From Methylobacterium sp. E-005 (GTDB taxonomy: Bacteria; Pseudomonadota; Alphaproteobacteria; Rhizobiales; Beijerinckiaceae), in the NCBI RefSeq assembly GCF_022829725.1, contig NZ_JAKSYG010000240.1:62001-126000 (forward strand): a DNA stretch of 64,000 nt, read 5' to 3'. Position 1 is the first letter of the stretch. Every line of letters begins with the position of its first letter. Shown one piece after another: positions 19,651 to 28,118 of this stretch. Under the pieces are notes generated by a model. It saw nothing but the letters and a program-made list of their open reading frames with translations. It searched no databases and had not been told where the DNA came from. Both the position numbers and the translations under genes were made by a program.

Positions 19651-20409
19651 TCACGCCGGGGGCGGCGGATCCGGGGCCTCGACCTCGCCGCGGCGCTGCA
19701 ACTGGAGGGCGACGAACCAGCACAGGCAGGCCCAGGCGGCGCCGATGCACCAGCCGGCCAGCACGTCGCTCGGCCAGTGGACGCCGAGATAGATCCGGCT
19801 GATCCCGACCAGCAGGGTTGTGGTCACACCCAGACCGAGCAGCAGCGCCTTCGCGGGCCGGTTCCGCTCCACCCGGGCCACCAGGGTGGCCAGCGTCAGG
19901 TAGGCGATGGCCGACATGGTGGCGTGGCCGCTCGGGAAGCTCGCGGTGAACACCTCCATGCCGTGCGGCACGAGGTCGGGCCGCGGCCGCTGGTAGAACA
20001 GCTTCAGCACCGTGGAGACCAGTTCGCCGCTGCCGACGGCGGCCAGCACGTAGAGGCCGATCCTTCGACGGCCGGAGACCGCCAGATAGGCCGCCACCGC
20101 GCAGGTCAGGAACAGGACCGTGAAGACGCTGCCGAGCCCGGTGATGTCGCGCATCGTCTCCTCGAGCCAGGGTGGCCCGATCGGGTCGGAGAGATCGGCG
20201 GGGTTGCGCAGGGCGAGCAGGATGCGGCGGTCGAGGGCCGCCGTCGAGCCCTCGCCGACCTCGTGGGCGAGATAGAAGAAGCCGTAGCCCAGGATGCTGA
20301 GGCCGAGGAGCGCCACGAGGGGGCCGACCTCGTTGAGGCGCAGCCGCAGCCACACGGCCGTGGCGGGCTCGATCAGGCGGTTGTGCCGCAGGGTGCCGGG
20401 GACCTTCAC
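19651..20409 (-). CDS. PAP2-family membrane phosphatase
   Basis: About 252 residues with a GTG start; five or six membrane helices. The three-part phosphatase signature is complete: KLFYQRPRPD, PSGHATMSA and SRIYLGVHWPSDVLAGW. Such enzymes dephosphorylate undecaprenyl pyrophosphate, phosphatidate or related lipids on the periplasmic side. The GTG at 20409 was chosen because the next 50 upstream codons run through a palindromic repeat. It lies 107 bp upstream of the Tat oxidoreductase on the same strand. Confidence 0.88.
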   Translation of the reverse strand: MKVPGTLRHNRLIEPATAVWLRLRLNEVGPLVALLGLSILGYGFFYLAHEVGEGSTAALDRRILLALRNPADLSDPIGPPWLEETMRDITGLGSVFTVLFLTCAVAAYLAVSGRRRIGLYVLAAVGSGELVSTVLKLFYQRPRPDLVPHGMEVFTASFPSGHATMSAIAYLTLATLVARVERNRPAKALLLGLGVTTTLLVGISRIYLGVHWPSDVLAGWCIGAAWACLCWFVALQLQRRGEVEAPDPPPPA

Positions 20410-20489
20410 GGGGTGGCCCCTGGGAGAGAGGGGACTGGAGAGGTAGCGAGATTTCGGCTCGAGGGCTTCAAGATGGCACGCGGGTCCCT

Positions 20490-20625
20490 TCTCCCGTGCG
20501 GGAGGGGGACAGGGTGAGGGATGAGACGTTTCAGAACGAGGCGCGCCCTGTCGGCGCATTGATCGCGGGTCCGATCCGGAGCGTTCTCCGCCCTCACCCC
20601 AACCCGCTTCCGAACGGGAGAGGGG
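20490..20625. repeat. REP-like intergenic palindromes
   Basis: Two GC-rich inverted units sit between the PAP2 and RNA-ligase genes: TTCTCCCGTGCGGGAGGGGG near 20490-20509 and CCGCTTCCGAACGGGAGAGG near 20602-20621, each linked to CCCTCACCC-type flanks in opposite orientation. This is the pattern of dispersed Rhizobiales intergenic repeats. No coding potential is seen. Confidence 0.6.
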
Positions 20626-20701
20626 GCCTGTCGCGCACTGTCACCGGCGCAGGAGACCTGCGAAGAGTGGCGAGCATCGTCGGCGCGCGGGGCAGGGACC
20701 A

Positions 20702-21220
20702 TCAGGCGTTCTCCCTGAAGGGCAGGCGGGCGACGTCTTCCCACGGCCCCCTGAGATATCGCCAGAGCAGCGTCGCCGGGGCCGTGAAGCGGAACGGCGC
20801 GAAGCCCGCCTGGAGATCGGCATGGAGCGCCCGCGCCGTCGCGGGGTCGACCTTGTTCTGCACCGTCACATGCGGACGCCAGCCCTGCCGGTCCTGCGCG
20901 GTGAGATACGGCTCGAACGTCTTCGCGAGGCGGCTGCGGAACCCCGCCAGGGCCTCCGATTCGAGGGCGTAGGCGACGCCGCGGCCGGTGAAGCGGACGC
21001 CCGTCACCGCGACCTCCGGGGGCGGCAGCGTCCGGGCGAGGGCCGTGATGGCCTCGATGACGCCGCGCTCCCGGTCCCCCGGCAGGTGGTGGAACAGGGT
21101 CGCGTGGGCCGGGATGAAGTTCAGCGTCTCGGGAAAATACCGGCGCCGCTCGCCGTCGAAGCGCGCGAAGGTCGGCTCGTCGAAGGCGAGGGTGAGGATC
21201 AGGGGGGCCGCGTCTTGCAT
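20702..21220 (-). CDS. 2'-5' RNA ligase / cyclic phosphodiesterase family protein
   Basis: 172 residues with the two HxTx motifs of the 2H phosphoesterase superfamily: HATLFHHL near residue 39 and HVTVQNKV near 120. Members hydrolyse 2',3'-cyclic phosphates or join RNA ends with 2'-5' linkages; the natural substrate is unknown for most bacterial ones. It starts 25 nt downstream of the radical SAM gene on the same strand, so the two are probably cotranscribed. Confidence 0.88.
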   Translation of the reverse strand: MQDAAPLILTLAFDEPTFARFDGERRRYFPETLNFIPAHATLFHHLPGDRERGVIEAITALARTLPPPEVAVTGVRFTGRGVAYALESEALAGFRSRLAKTFEPYLTAQDRQGWRPHVTVQNKVDPATARALHADLQAGFAPFRFTAPATLLWRYLRGPWEDVARLPFRENA

Positions 21221-21245
21221 CCCGCCGAGATGGCGCCCGCAAGCC

Positions 21246-22367
21246 TCAGGTCCAGTACAGCACCCGCGCCGCCGGCAGGTCCCGGGCGAGGCAGGCGGTG
21301 AGATGGCCGCGCATCGCCTGCATCAGCGCCTTCGGGAAGACGTGCTTCACCGTGCCGAACTTGGTGCGCTTCTCCACGCGCTCGGCCTCGTCGAGGGGCA
21401 GGTCCGAGCCCGGATACCAGCCGCGCAGCACCGTCTTCGAGATCGGGGTGAAGCGGTGGGTGATGAGTTCCGCGGTGAGGTCGAGATCGGGCGCGCCGGC
21501 GAGCGCGTCGGCGGCGTCGCGGATCAGCCCGGCATAGGCCGCCTCCCAGTCCGGCACCGGCAGGATCGGCGCGATCGTCAGCCCCACGGGATAGCCCGCC
21601 CGCGCCATCTGGCCCAAAGCCGAGAGCCGCGCGTCGAGGGTGTCGGTGCCACCCTCGTAGCGGGCCGCCGGCCGGGCATTGACCGAGAACCGGATCCGCG
21701 TGCGCCGGTTGTGCGGCAGGTCGAGGAGCGGCGCGACCGCGGCGAATTTCGTGGTGAAGCGCAGCTGCACCGGCGCGTCCCAGGCCCCGAAATGCCGGAT
21801 CGCCGCCGAGAGCGAGCCGGTGAGGTGCTCGATCCCCAGCGGATCGGTGTAGCAGGAGGCCTCGAAGGTGGTGCCTTCCTGCGCCCGCTCGGTCGAGGCC
21901 GAGGTCACAGCGCCGCGCCCCGCATAGGATTCGAGATTGCCCAGGATCGCGTCGAGATTGGCGTAGGCGCGGGTCACCGGCGGCCCCTGGAGCGAGCCCG
22001 CGAGGTAGCAGTACTGGCAATGGGCCGGGCAGCCCTCCGCGAGGTCGAAGCGCCAGTCGGCCGAGGGCGGGATCGGCTGGAGCCGCAGCTTCGTCGGCGG
22101 CGCCACCGTCAGCGCGAGGGTCGCCTTGGCGGCCGTGTAGGCGCGGCGCGGGTCCGGCTCGCGCGGGCTCGGCAGGCGATTGGCCGACAGGCGCTCGACG
22201 GCCAGGCCCAGCGCCTCGGCGCGCGCCAGCATCGCCCGGCCGTGGGCGTGGTCCAGCGCCGCCGGCGTCACCAGCACCCGGCGTGGGCGCCACAGGCGGG
22301 ACGGGCGGGCCGTTTCGACCGGCGCGTCAGCAGGATCTTCGAGGGCCAGTGCGGGGGCGGACGACAT
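21246..22367 (-). CDS. Spore photoproduct lyase-like radical SAM protein
   Basis: 373 residues. The radical SAM cluster motif CPAHCQYCYL (CxxxCxxC) is near residues 113-121, where SplB-family proteins have it; a TIM-barrel follows, with RFSVNARPAARYEGG and LTIAPILPV strands. In Bacillus SplB reverses the thymine spore photoproduct. Alphaproteobacteria do not sporulate, so the substrate here is unclear: it could be another UV lesion or a different reaction. It is the first gene of a pair with the 2'-5' RNA ligase family gene. Confidence 0.88.
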   Translation of the reverse strand: MSSAPALALEDPADAPVETARPSRLWRPRRVLVTPAALDHAHGRAMLARAEALGLAVERLSANRLPSPREPDPRRAYTAAKATLALTVAPPTKLRLQPIPPSADWRFDLAEGCPAHCQYCYLAGSLQGPPVTRAYANLDAILGNLESYAGRGAVTSASTERAQEGTTFEASCYTDPLGIEHLTGSLSAAIRHFGAWDAPVQLRFTTKFAAVAPLLDLPHNRRTRIRFSVNARPAARYEGGTDTLDARLSALGQMARAGYPVGLTIAPILPVPDWEAAYAGLIRDAADALAGAPDLDLTAELITHRFTPISKTVLRGWYPGSDLPLDEAERVEKRTKFGTVKHVFPKALMQAMRGHLTACLARDLPAARVLYWT

Positions 22368-22440
22368 CCCAGTCGAACGCGCAGCCGCACGGAGCGGGTC
22401 CGCCCTAGTCGCCCGGCCGCGGTGCGGCTAAAGCACCGCC

Positions 22441-23403
22441 ATGTCTGCAGGCAGGGAGAGCGTTCATGTCGGCCGTGACGGCTGGTTGTTTCTCATCGGG
22501 GGGACCAACCGCGTCCTGGACCGCTATCGCGGCGGCCTGCGGCACTGGCTCCTGCTGCGGAGCTGGGCGCGGCTGATCCGGGCCCGCGCCCGGCGCGCGG
22601 AGCGCCTGGGCATCCGCTGCCTCCACGTGATCGTGCCGGAGAAGCTGTCGGTCTACGACGATCGGACCGACGGCCTGCGCTACGATCCGGCCAAGGCCTC
22701 GACCCGCCGCCTCGCCCGGCTCCTCGCACGCAACCCCGCCTATCTCGATCTCCTGGCCCCGCTCCGGGCCGCCCGGAACGGGCCGGTACCCCTCTACCTG
22801 CGCACCGACACCCACTGGACCGCGCAGGGCTGCCTGCTGGCCTATCGCGCGATCATGCGGGTGCTCGGGGCCGTCCCGCCCGCCGATATCGGCGCCCGCC
22901 CGCGGATCGTCTCGGACGAGTTGATGGATCTCGGCGAGAAGCTGCGCGAGCGGCCGCGGGAACGCATCGAGCGGTTCGGGCTGCAGCGCGATTCACGCCG
23001 GGTCGAGACCGGGCCGCTGCTCGCCGCCTACGAGGCGGAGGGACGCGACCGGGAGGTGCATGTCGGTGCGCATGTCGTCTACCGGAACGATGCGCCGACC
23101 GCCGATCCGCGTCGGCTCGTCCTGTTCGGCGATTCCTGCGCGCATTTCGACCCGTTCATGTTGACCGGGCTCCTCGCCGAGAGCTTCTGCGAGGTTCACT
23201 TCATCTGGTCGGCGGGCCTCGACTGGCCCTACATCGAGCGCGTGCGCCCCGACATCCTGCTGTTCGAAGTGGCAGAGCGGTTCCTGGCGCGCCTCCCAAA
23301 GGACGATTTCGACGTGACGGTCGCTGGCCAGCGCGGGACGGGCGGGCGCCTCGCGCAGATCCGACAGCGTGGTCTGACGCCGCGGACGGCGCCCGATCAG
23401 TAG
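22441..23403 (+). CDS. AlgJ/AlgX-like SGNH acetyltransferase-domain protein
   Basis: 320 residues, no obvious signal peptide. It begins HVGRDGWLFLIGGTNRVLD, typical of the AlgX/AlgJ catalytic domain. It has LRTDTHWTAQGC with the catalytic Asp-His pair near 123-125 and LFGDSCAHFDPF with the nucleophile Ser near 231. AlgJ/AlgX proteins O-acetylate exopolysaccharides in the periplasm, so absence of a visible export signal is odd; a start further upstream is not available. It may be a cytosolic or non-acetylating relative. It is 73 bp from the divergent SPL-like gene. Confidence 0.75.
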   Translation: MSAGRESVHVGRDGWLFLIGGTNRVLDRYRGGLRHWLLLRSWARLIRARARRAERLGIRCLHVIVPEKLSVYDDRTDGLRYDPAKASTRRLARLLARNPAYLDLLAPLRAARNGPVPLYLRTDTHWTAQGCLLAYRAIMRVLGAVPPADIGARPRIVSDELMDLGEKLRERPRERIERFGLQRDSRRVETGPLLAAYEAEGRDREVHVGAHVVYRNDAPTADPRRLVLFGDSCAHFDPFMLTGLLAESFCEVHFIWSAGLDWPYIERVRPDILLFEVAERFLARLPKDDFDVTVAGQRGTGGRLAQIRQRGLTPRTAPDQ

Positions 23404-23621
23404 ATCGCCGTGTCCATGGCGGTGAAGTCGCCGATGCTGGCCGCCTGGTACTTGGCGAAGGATTCCGGCGCGCAGGCGATGCCGATCATCAGGACCAGGA
23501 GGGTGACGAGGCAGGCCAGCGTCGCCGTGACCACGTCCGCGTGGCGTCTCAGAGCGTGGATCACCAGGCATCCGAAAGTGAACAGGGCCGCCTCAGCGAC
23601 GGGCACCAGCGCGAACGACAT
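23397..23621 (-). CDS. Small two-helix membrane protein, unknown
   Basis: 74 residues with two hydrophobic segments (VAEAALFTFGCLVIHAL and VVTATLACLVTLLVLMIGIA) and a short soluble tail ending DFTAMDTAIY. GGAG lies 7 nt before the ATG at 23621. It overlaps the 3' end of the AlgJ-like gene by 7 bp, tail to tail. I recognise no family. Confidence 0.6.
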   Translation of the reverse strand: MSFALVPVAEAALFTFGCLVIHALRRHADVVTATLACLVTLLVLMIGIACAPESFAKYQAASIGDFTAMDTAIY

Positions 23622-23855
23622 CACTCATCTCCAACGCGATTCCGCGCGACCGATCCGGCCGGTCGCGACTGACGATGGAGAAGAGATGACGGATTTTGCT
23701 GCACTGCAACAGAAGGGCGCGTGCAAGCCTGCCTTGCGCAGAAATCGCGGGCCGGCGGGAACGCATCGCGCGGGGGACGATGCACACCGGCGTCTTCCCG
23801 AAAAACGCCGCGCGACCCATCTGAGCCCGGGATCGTTCGCGGACAGGATACGACG

Positions 23856-24833
23856 ATGGGCCTTCTGGTAGACGGCGTCTGGCGCGACCAGTGGTACGAC
23901 ACGGCCTCCACGGGCGGCCGTTTCGAGCGGAAGGCCTCAAGCTTCCGCAACTGGGTCACGGCCGATGGATCGCCGGGGCCCTCAGGCGAGGGCGGCTTTC
24001 CCGCCGAGCCCGGCCGCTACCACCTCTATATCTCGCTGGCCTGCCCCTGGGCTCACCGCACCCTGATCGGCCGTGCCCTGAAGGGACTGGAGGACGTGAT
24101 TGGCGTCTCGGTGGTCGATCCACATATGGGCGCGGAGGGCTGGGTGTTCGGCGACACGCCGGGCGCGACGCCGGACATGATCCACGGCGCCCGGCGCCTG
24201 TACGAAGTCTATCGGGCGGCCGAGCCGACCTATACCGGCCGCGTGACGGTGCCGGTGCTCTGGGATCGGCAGCGCGCCACCATCGTGTCGAACGAATCCG
24301 CCGAGATCCTCCGGATGCTGAACGGCGCCTTCGGGGGCACTGGACCCGACCTCTATCCCGCGGATCTGCGCGCCGAGATCGACGCGCTCAACGCCCGCAT
24401 CTACGACCGGGTAAACAACGGCGTGTACAAGGCGGGCTTCGCCACCGCCCAGGCGGCCTACGCGGACGCCTTCGAGGCCCTGTTCGCGGAACTCGACGCC
24501 CTGGAGGCGCGCCTCGCCCGCGGCCGCTATCTGTGCGGCGACCGGCTGACCGAGGCCGACATCCGCCTGTTCACCACGCTGGTGCGGTTCGACGCGGTCT
24601 ATGTCGGCCACTTCAAGTGCAACAAGCGCCGGATCGCGGATTATCCCAACCTGTCGAACTACCTGCGCGACCTCTACGCGCTCCCGGGGGTCGCGCCGAC
24701 CGTGAACCTTACGCATATCAAGCGGCACTATTACGAGAGCCACCCGACCATCAACCCGACCGGGATCGTGCCGCTGGGGCCGGACCTCGATTTGTCCGCG
24801 CCCAACGACCGGACGCTGCGCTTCGCAAACTAG
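23856..24833 (+). CDS. Glutathionyl-hydroquinone reductase (YqjG/ECM4 type)
   Basis: 325 residues, matching the 320-330 of xi-class glutathione transferases. The N-terminal thioredoxin fold has the catalytic Cys in ISLACPWAHRTL (about residue 62) and a VSNESAEILRML glutathione-binding segment; the C-terminal helical domain has YLCGDRLTEADIRLF and YVGHFKCNKRRI. The family reduces glutathionyl-hydroquinones, recycling quinones. The ATG at 23856 matches the family N-terminus (GLLVDGVW); upstream codons do not. Confidence 0.93.
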   Translation: MGLLVDGVWRDQWYDTASTGGRFERKASSFRNWVTADGSPGPSGEGGFPAEPGRYHLYISLACPWAHRTLIGRALKGLEDVIGVSVVDPHMGAEGWVFGDTPGATPDMIHGARRLYEVYRAAEPTYTGRVTVPVLWDRQRATIVSNESAEILRMLNGAFGGTGPDLYPADLRAEIDALNARIYDRVNNGVYKAGFATAQAAYADAFEALFAELDALEARLARGRYLCGDRLTEADIRLFTTLVRFDAVYVGHFKCNKRRIADYPNLSNYLRDLYALPGVAPTVNLTHIKRHYYESHPTINPTGIVPLGPDLDLSAPNDRTLRFAN

Positions 24834-24945
24834 CCGGACTCGGCGTGCGCGTCCGGCGGGCCGATGGCTATCCCTGAGCCGTGGCCCTCGACGTCCGCCA
24901 CGCGGGGCCTAATTCGGCCTGCAACCGGAGGATGCCCCAAACGCC

Positions 24946-25413
24946 ATGACGATTCGTCTGCGCCTTGTCCTGTTTTGTGCCCTCCTCGGACTGCCCTGCA
25001 CGGCACACGCGCAGGCGGCGCTGCGGCTGGAGGGGACCTGCGAGAAGCTCGTGATCGGCACGCAGGATCTGAGCGCGTCCTGCAGCAACGTGCTGAACAA
25101 TGCGGTGAGCCGCAACCGCACCAGCTTCGACTTCACCACCGCGGACGGCCAGACGCTCAGCTTCAGCGGCAACGGCGCCCAACAGGAGGCGACCGAGGAG
25201 ACCGATCCGCTGCAGCCGATCAACGTCGTGACCATCGGCAAGGACGCCGCCCCAACGCTGGCGATCGGCGCCTGCCGCTTCTCCACCCCGGAACCGGGGC
25301 GCACGGCGATCACCTGCGAGGCGAGCGCGGCGGACGGGCGTGCCTTCGCGGGGACCTTCGTGACCGCCGCCAAAGCGGCAACGGGCGCGCCGGCTTCCCC
25401 ACCGGCACGCTGA
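24946..25413 (+). CDS. Exported hypothetical protein
   Basis: 155 residues with a signal peptide (MTIRLRLVLFCALLGLPCTAHAQA). The mature part has four Cys residues (near CEKLVIG, SCSNVLNN, GACRFST, ITCEASA) that could form two disulfides, and otherwise reads as a small beta-rich periplasmic domain. I do not recognise the family. It lies 112 bp after the hydroquinone reductase and 85 bp before the thioredoxin gene. Confidence 0.65.
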   Translation: MTIRLRLVLFCALLGLPCTAHAQAALRLEGTCEKLVIGTQDLSASCSNVLNNAVSRNRTSFDFTTADGQTLSFSGNGAQQEATEETDPLQPINVVTIGKDAAPTLAIGACRFSTPEPGRTAITCEASAADGRAFAGTFVTAAKAATGAPASPPAR

Positions 25414-25498
25414 GCAGGGTAGCCCGATCCGGACTGGTCAGACGGCCTCGAAGGCCCCATCTAAGGGGCTCCAGCAAAAAGGTTCCGAAGCCAGACCG

Positions 25499-26413
25499 AT
25501 GCTCAATGACACCCTCGCCGGGGGCGCTTCCCCGGCCGTCGACACCGGCTCCCTGATCAAGGACACGACCACGGCGAGCTTCCGTCAGGACGTGCTCGCC
25601 GAGTCGATGCATCGGCCTGTTCTGGTCGATTTCTGGGCGCCCTGGTGCGGGCCCTGCAAGCAGCTGACGCCGGTGCTGGAGAAGGTCGTCACGGAGGCCG
25701 CGGGCGCGGTCGCCCTGGTGAAGATGAACATCGACGAGCATCCCTCGATCGCGGGGCAGCTCGGCATCCAGTCGATCCCTGCGGTGATCGTCTTCCAGAA
25801 GGGCCAGCCGGTCGACGGCTTCATGGGCGCGGTGCCGGAGAGCCAGATCAAGGAGTTGATCGGGCGCGTAGCCGGGCCGGCCCAGGATCCGATCGAGGCC
25901 GCGCTCGCGGACGCGACAGCTCTGATCGAGGAGGGCGACCTCGCGGGCGCCTCCGAGATCTACGCGGCGATTCTGGAGCAACAGCCCGACAACGTCCCGG
26001 CGCTGGCGGGCCTCGCCAAGATGCAGCTCGACGCCGGCGAGGTCGAGAACGCCAAGCGCGTTCTGGCGATGGTGCCGGAGGAGAAAGCGAATGACCCGGC
26101 GCTCGCCGGGATCCGCGCAGCCCTGGAACTCGCCGAGCAGGCGGCCGCGCTCGGCGACCTCGCGGGTCTGCAGCGGGCGGTGGAGGCTGATCCGGATGCC
26201 CACCAGGCGCGGTTCGACCTCGCCCTGGGGTTGGCGGCAAAGGGCGAGCGCGGACAGGCGGTCGATCACCTGATCGAGCTGCGCAAACGCGACAAGGACT
26301 GGAACGACGACGGGGCGCGCAAGCAGCTCCTGCAATTCTTCGAGGCCTGGGGCGTGATGGATCCCGACACGATCCGCGGGCGACGCAAGCTCTCGGCGCT
26401 TCTGTTCTCGTGA
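25499..26413 (+). CDS. Thioredoxin-TPR co-chaperone (CnoX/YbbN-like)
   Basis: 304 residues: a thioredoxin domain (about 20-130) with an active WCGPC near residue 50 (FWAPWCGPCKQL), then a TPR-type helical domain (about 135-300). YbbN/CnoX hands substrates to GroEL and protects them under oxidative stress; unlike the E. coli protein, this one keeps both redox cysteines, as known for alphaproteobacterial forms. It is followed closely by the Lon-N and Trm112-like genes. Confidence 0.9.
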   Translation: MLNDTLAGGASPAVDTGSLIKDTTTASFRQDVLAESMHRPVLVDFWAPWCGPCKQLTPVLEKVVTEAAGAVALVKMNIDEHPSIAGQLGIQSIPAVIVFQKGQPVDGFMGAVPESQIKELIGRVAGPAQDPIEAALADATALIEEGDLAGASEIYAAILEQQPDNVPALAGLAKMQLDAGEVENAKRVLAMVPEEKANDPALAGIRAALELAEQAAALGDLAGLQRAVEADPDAHQARFDLALGLAAKGERGQAVDHLIELRKRDKDWNDDGARKQLLQFFEAWGVMDPDTIRGRRKLSALLFS

Positions 26414-26462
26414 AGCGCCGGCTCGCGCTCCGGCCTACCTGTCCGCCCCTCTGGGAGGCGCC

Positions 26463-27128
26463 ATGAGCACCCATGCGAGCTACAAGGGCCCGGCGGATTG
26501 CCCCGCGGTGATCCCGGTCTTTCCCCTCTCGGGCGCGCTGCTGCTGCCGCGCGGCCAGATGCCGCTGAACGTCTTCGAGCCGCGCTATCTGGCGATGGTC
26601 GACGATGCGATGCGGACCGACCGGATCATCGGGATGATCCAGCCCGATCCGGAAAACGCGGGCGGCCTGAACCCGAAGCTCTATCGCGTCGGCTGCGCCG
26701 GCCGGATCACGCAATATGCCGAGACCGGCGACGGGCGCTACCTGATCTCGCTCACTGGGATCAGCCGCTTCCGGGTCGAGAGCGAACTGGCCTCGGCCAG
26801 CCTCTACCGGCGCTGCCACGTCTCCTACGACACCTTCGCGGTGGACTTCGAACCCCGGGCGGGCGAGGAGCATGTCGACCGCCCGGGCGTGCTGAAGGCG
26901 CTCCGCGACTTCGTGGAATCGAACGATCTGAAGGTGGATTGGGCGGGGATCGACGAGGCGCCCGACGAGGCGCTGGTCAACGCCCTCTGCATGATGAGCC
27001 CGTTCGGCGTCCGCGAGAAGCAGGCGATGCTGGAGGCCCCCGACCTGAAGACCCGGGCGGAGATCCTGATCGCGGTCACCCAGATGGAACTGGTTCGCGG
27101 CGCAGGCCCCGAATCGACGATGCAGTAG
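26463..27128 (+). CDS. Lon protease N-terminal (substrate-binding) domain protein
   Basis: 221 residues consisting only of the Lon N-terminal LON_substr_bdg (PUA-like) fold: VFPLSGALLLPRGQMPLNVFEPRYLAMV at about 18-45, and GCAGRITQYAETGDGRYLI. There is no ATPase or protease domain. The family is common next to CnoX-like genes in alphaproteobacteria; it may be a stand-alone substrate adaptor, but no function is established. A GGGAGG ribosome binding site precedes the ATG. Confidence 0.9.
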   Translation: MSTHASYKGPADCPAVIPVFPLSGALLLPRGQMPLNVFEPRYLAMVDDAMRTDRIIGMIQPDPENAGGLNPKLYRVGCAGRITQYAETGDGRYLISLTGISRFRVESELASASLYRRCHVSYDTFAVDFEPRAGEEHVDRPGVLKALRDFVESNDLKVDWAGIDEAPDEALVNALCMMSPFGVREKQAMLEAPDLKTRAEILIAVTQMELVRGAGPESTMQ

Positions 27129-27140
27129 GTTTCACGCACG

Positions 27141-27344
27141 ATGAGCAACGAGCTGACAGCCCCCGTCGAGGCGACCCGCGTCGACCCGAAGCTCCTGGAG
27201 ATCCTGGTCTGTCCGCTGACCAAGGGCACGCTGGAATATGATTTCGCCCGCCAGGAGCTGATCAGCCGCTCCGCCAAGCTCGCCTATCCGATCCGCGACG
27301 GCATCCCGATCATGCTGCCGGAGGAGGCGCGGCCGCTGGATTGA
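27141..27344 (+). CDS. Trm112 family protein
   Basis: 67 residues: [20 protein letters not shown] and [19 protein letters not shown] are the Trm112p/YcaR signature. Eukaryotic and archaeal Trm112 activates methyltransferases that modify tRNA, rRNA and release factor; the bacterial version is poorly characterised. Only one of the zinc-type Cys is left, as is usual in this family's proteobacterial branch. It starts 12 nt after the Lon-N gene, so the trio is very likely one operon. Confidence 0.9.
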   Translation: MSNELTAPVEATRVDPKLLEILVCPLTKGTLEYDFARQELISRSAKLAYPIRDGIPIMLPEEARPLD

Positions 27345-27390
27345 GGGCGTCCGGTATTTGCCAAGGGAAAAAACGGTTGCCGGCGCCTCT

Positions 27391-27415
27391 CCCTCCCCCG
27401 CAAAGGGGGGGAGGG
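27391..27415. repeat. GC-rich hairpin downstream of the Trm112-like gene
   Basis: CCCTCCCCC and GGGGGAGGG form a 9-bp stem around a short purine loop, 47 bp after the Trm112-like stop. It lacks a T-run and has the form of a dispersed intergenic repeat, though it may attenuate transcription. The rest of the 378-bp gap up to 27722 shows no further gene or clear promoter. Confidence 0.5.
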
Positions 27416-27722
27416 GTCGCACGGCGACGTCGCGCCTCGACCCGGCGCCGATAGGTGAGGTGGACCCGCCGAGCGGTCTTCAACTTTCCTGATCAACTGC
27501 CTGAGCCCAAGCAACGCTCGGTGCCCCCTCCAGGATACGGCCAAGCATCGGATCGCCACGGGTCGACTTTCCGGCCCGGTCTGGCTATAAGGTCTGATCT
27601 CGCCGGACATCTCCGGCGGCCATAATCTTGCCGTGTCGCGCGTTCAGCGCGGAGTCATCCTCGATCGACGATTCTGCGTGCTGCCCCGCGCGGCACCTGA
27701 ATTGCTGAAAGACGAACCCCGC

Positions 27723-28112
27723 ATGCTCAAGTCCGTCGCCCTCACGGCCCTCGCCGCCGGTCTCTCCCTGCCGATCTGTGCCGCCGCATCCGCGGAACCG
27801 GGCACGCATAACGGCACGTGGTCGGTGGAACTGGTGACCGAGAGCGGCCTGTGCAGCGCCCGTTACACTTACGCCCTCGCCATTCGCGAAGGGCAGGTGC
27901 AGCTCGTCTCCGGCAGCGCCGGCGTCCGGGTGAACGGGCATGTCGGAGCCGACGGCCTCGTGGGCCTGAGCGTCAGCAACGGTGCGGCGACCGGCACCGG
28001 GACGGGCCGGCTCCAGGCCGGAACCGGCACCGGCACCTGGAAGGTGTCGTCGCTCTGCTCTGGCCACTGGACCGCGCGGCGCAGCAACACCCGCACCGCG
28101 CAGGCCGAGTAA
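27723..28112 (+). CDS. Exported hypothetical protein, Gly/Thr-rich
   Basis: 129 residues with a signal peptide (MLKSVALTALAAGLSLPICA) and a small beta-rich mature domain of about 105 residues: NGTWSVELVTESGLCSARY, a GTGTGRLQAGTGTGTWKV turn-rich stretch and a second Cys (SSLCSGHW), which could form one disulfide. This resembles small alphaproteobacterial periplasmic proteins of unknown role. The ATG was chosen because the signal peptide begins right there. Confidence 0.65.
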   Translation: MLKSVALTALAAGLSLPICAAASAEPGTHNGTWSVELVTESGLCSARYTYALAIREGQVQLVSGSAGVRVNGHVGADGLVGLSVSNGAATGTGTGRLQAGTGTGTWKVSSLCSGHWTARRSNTRTAQAE

Positions 28113-28118
28113 GTCCGC

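Noticed and set aside
18236-20353. Single long protein joining the Tat oxidoreductase with 270 upstream residues
   Set aside because: The upstream part is read against the PAP2 gene; the Tat signal marks the real start at 19543.
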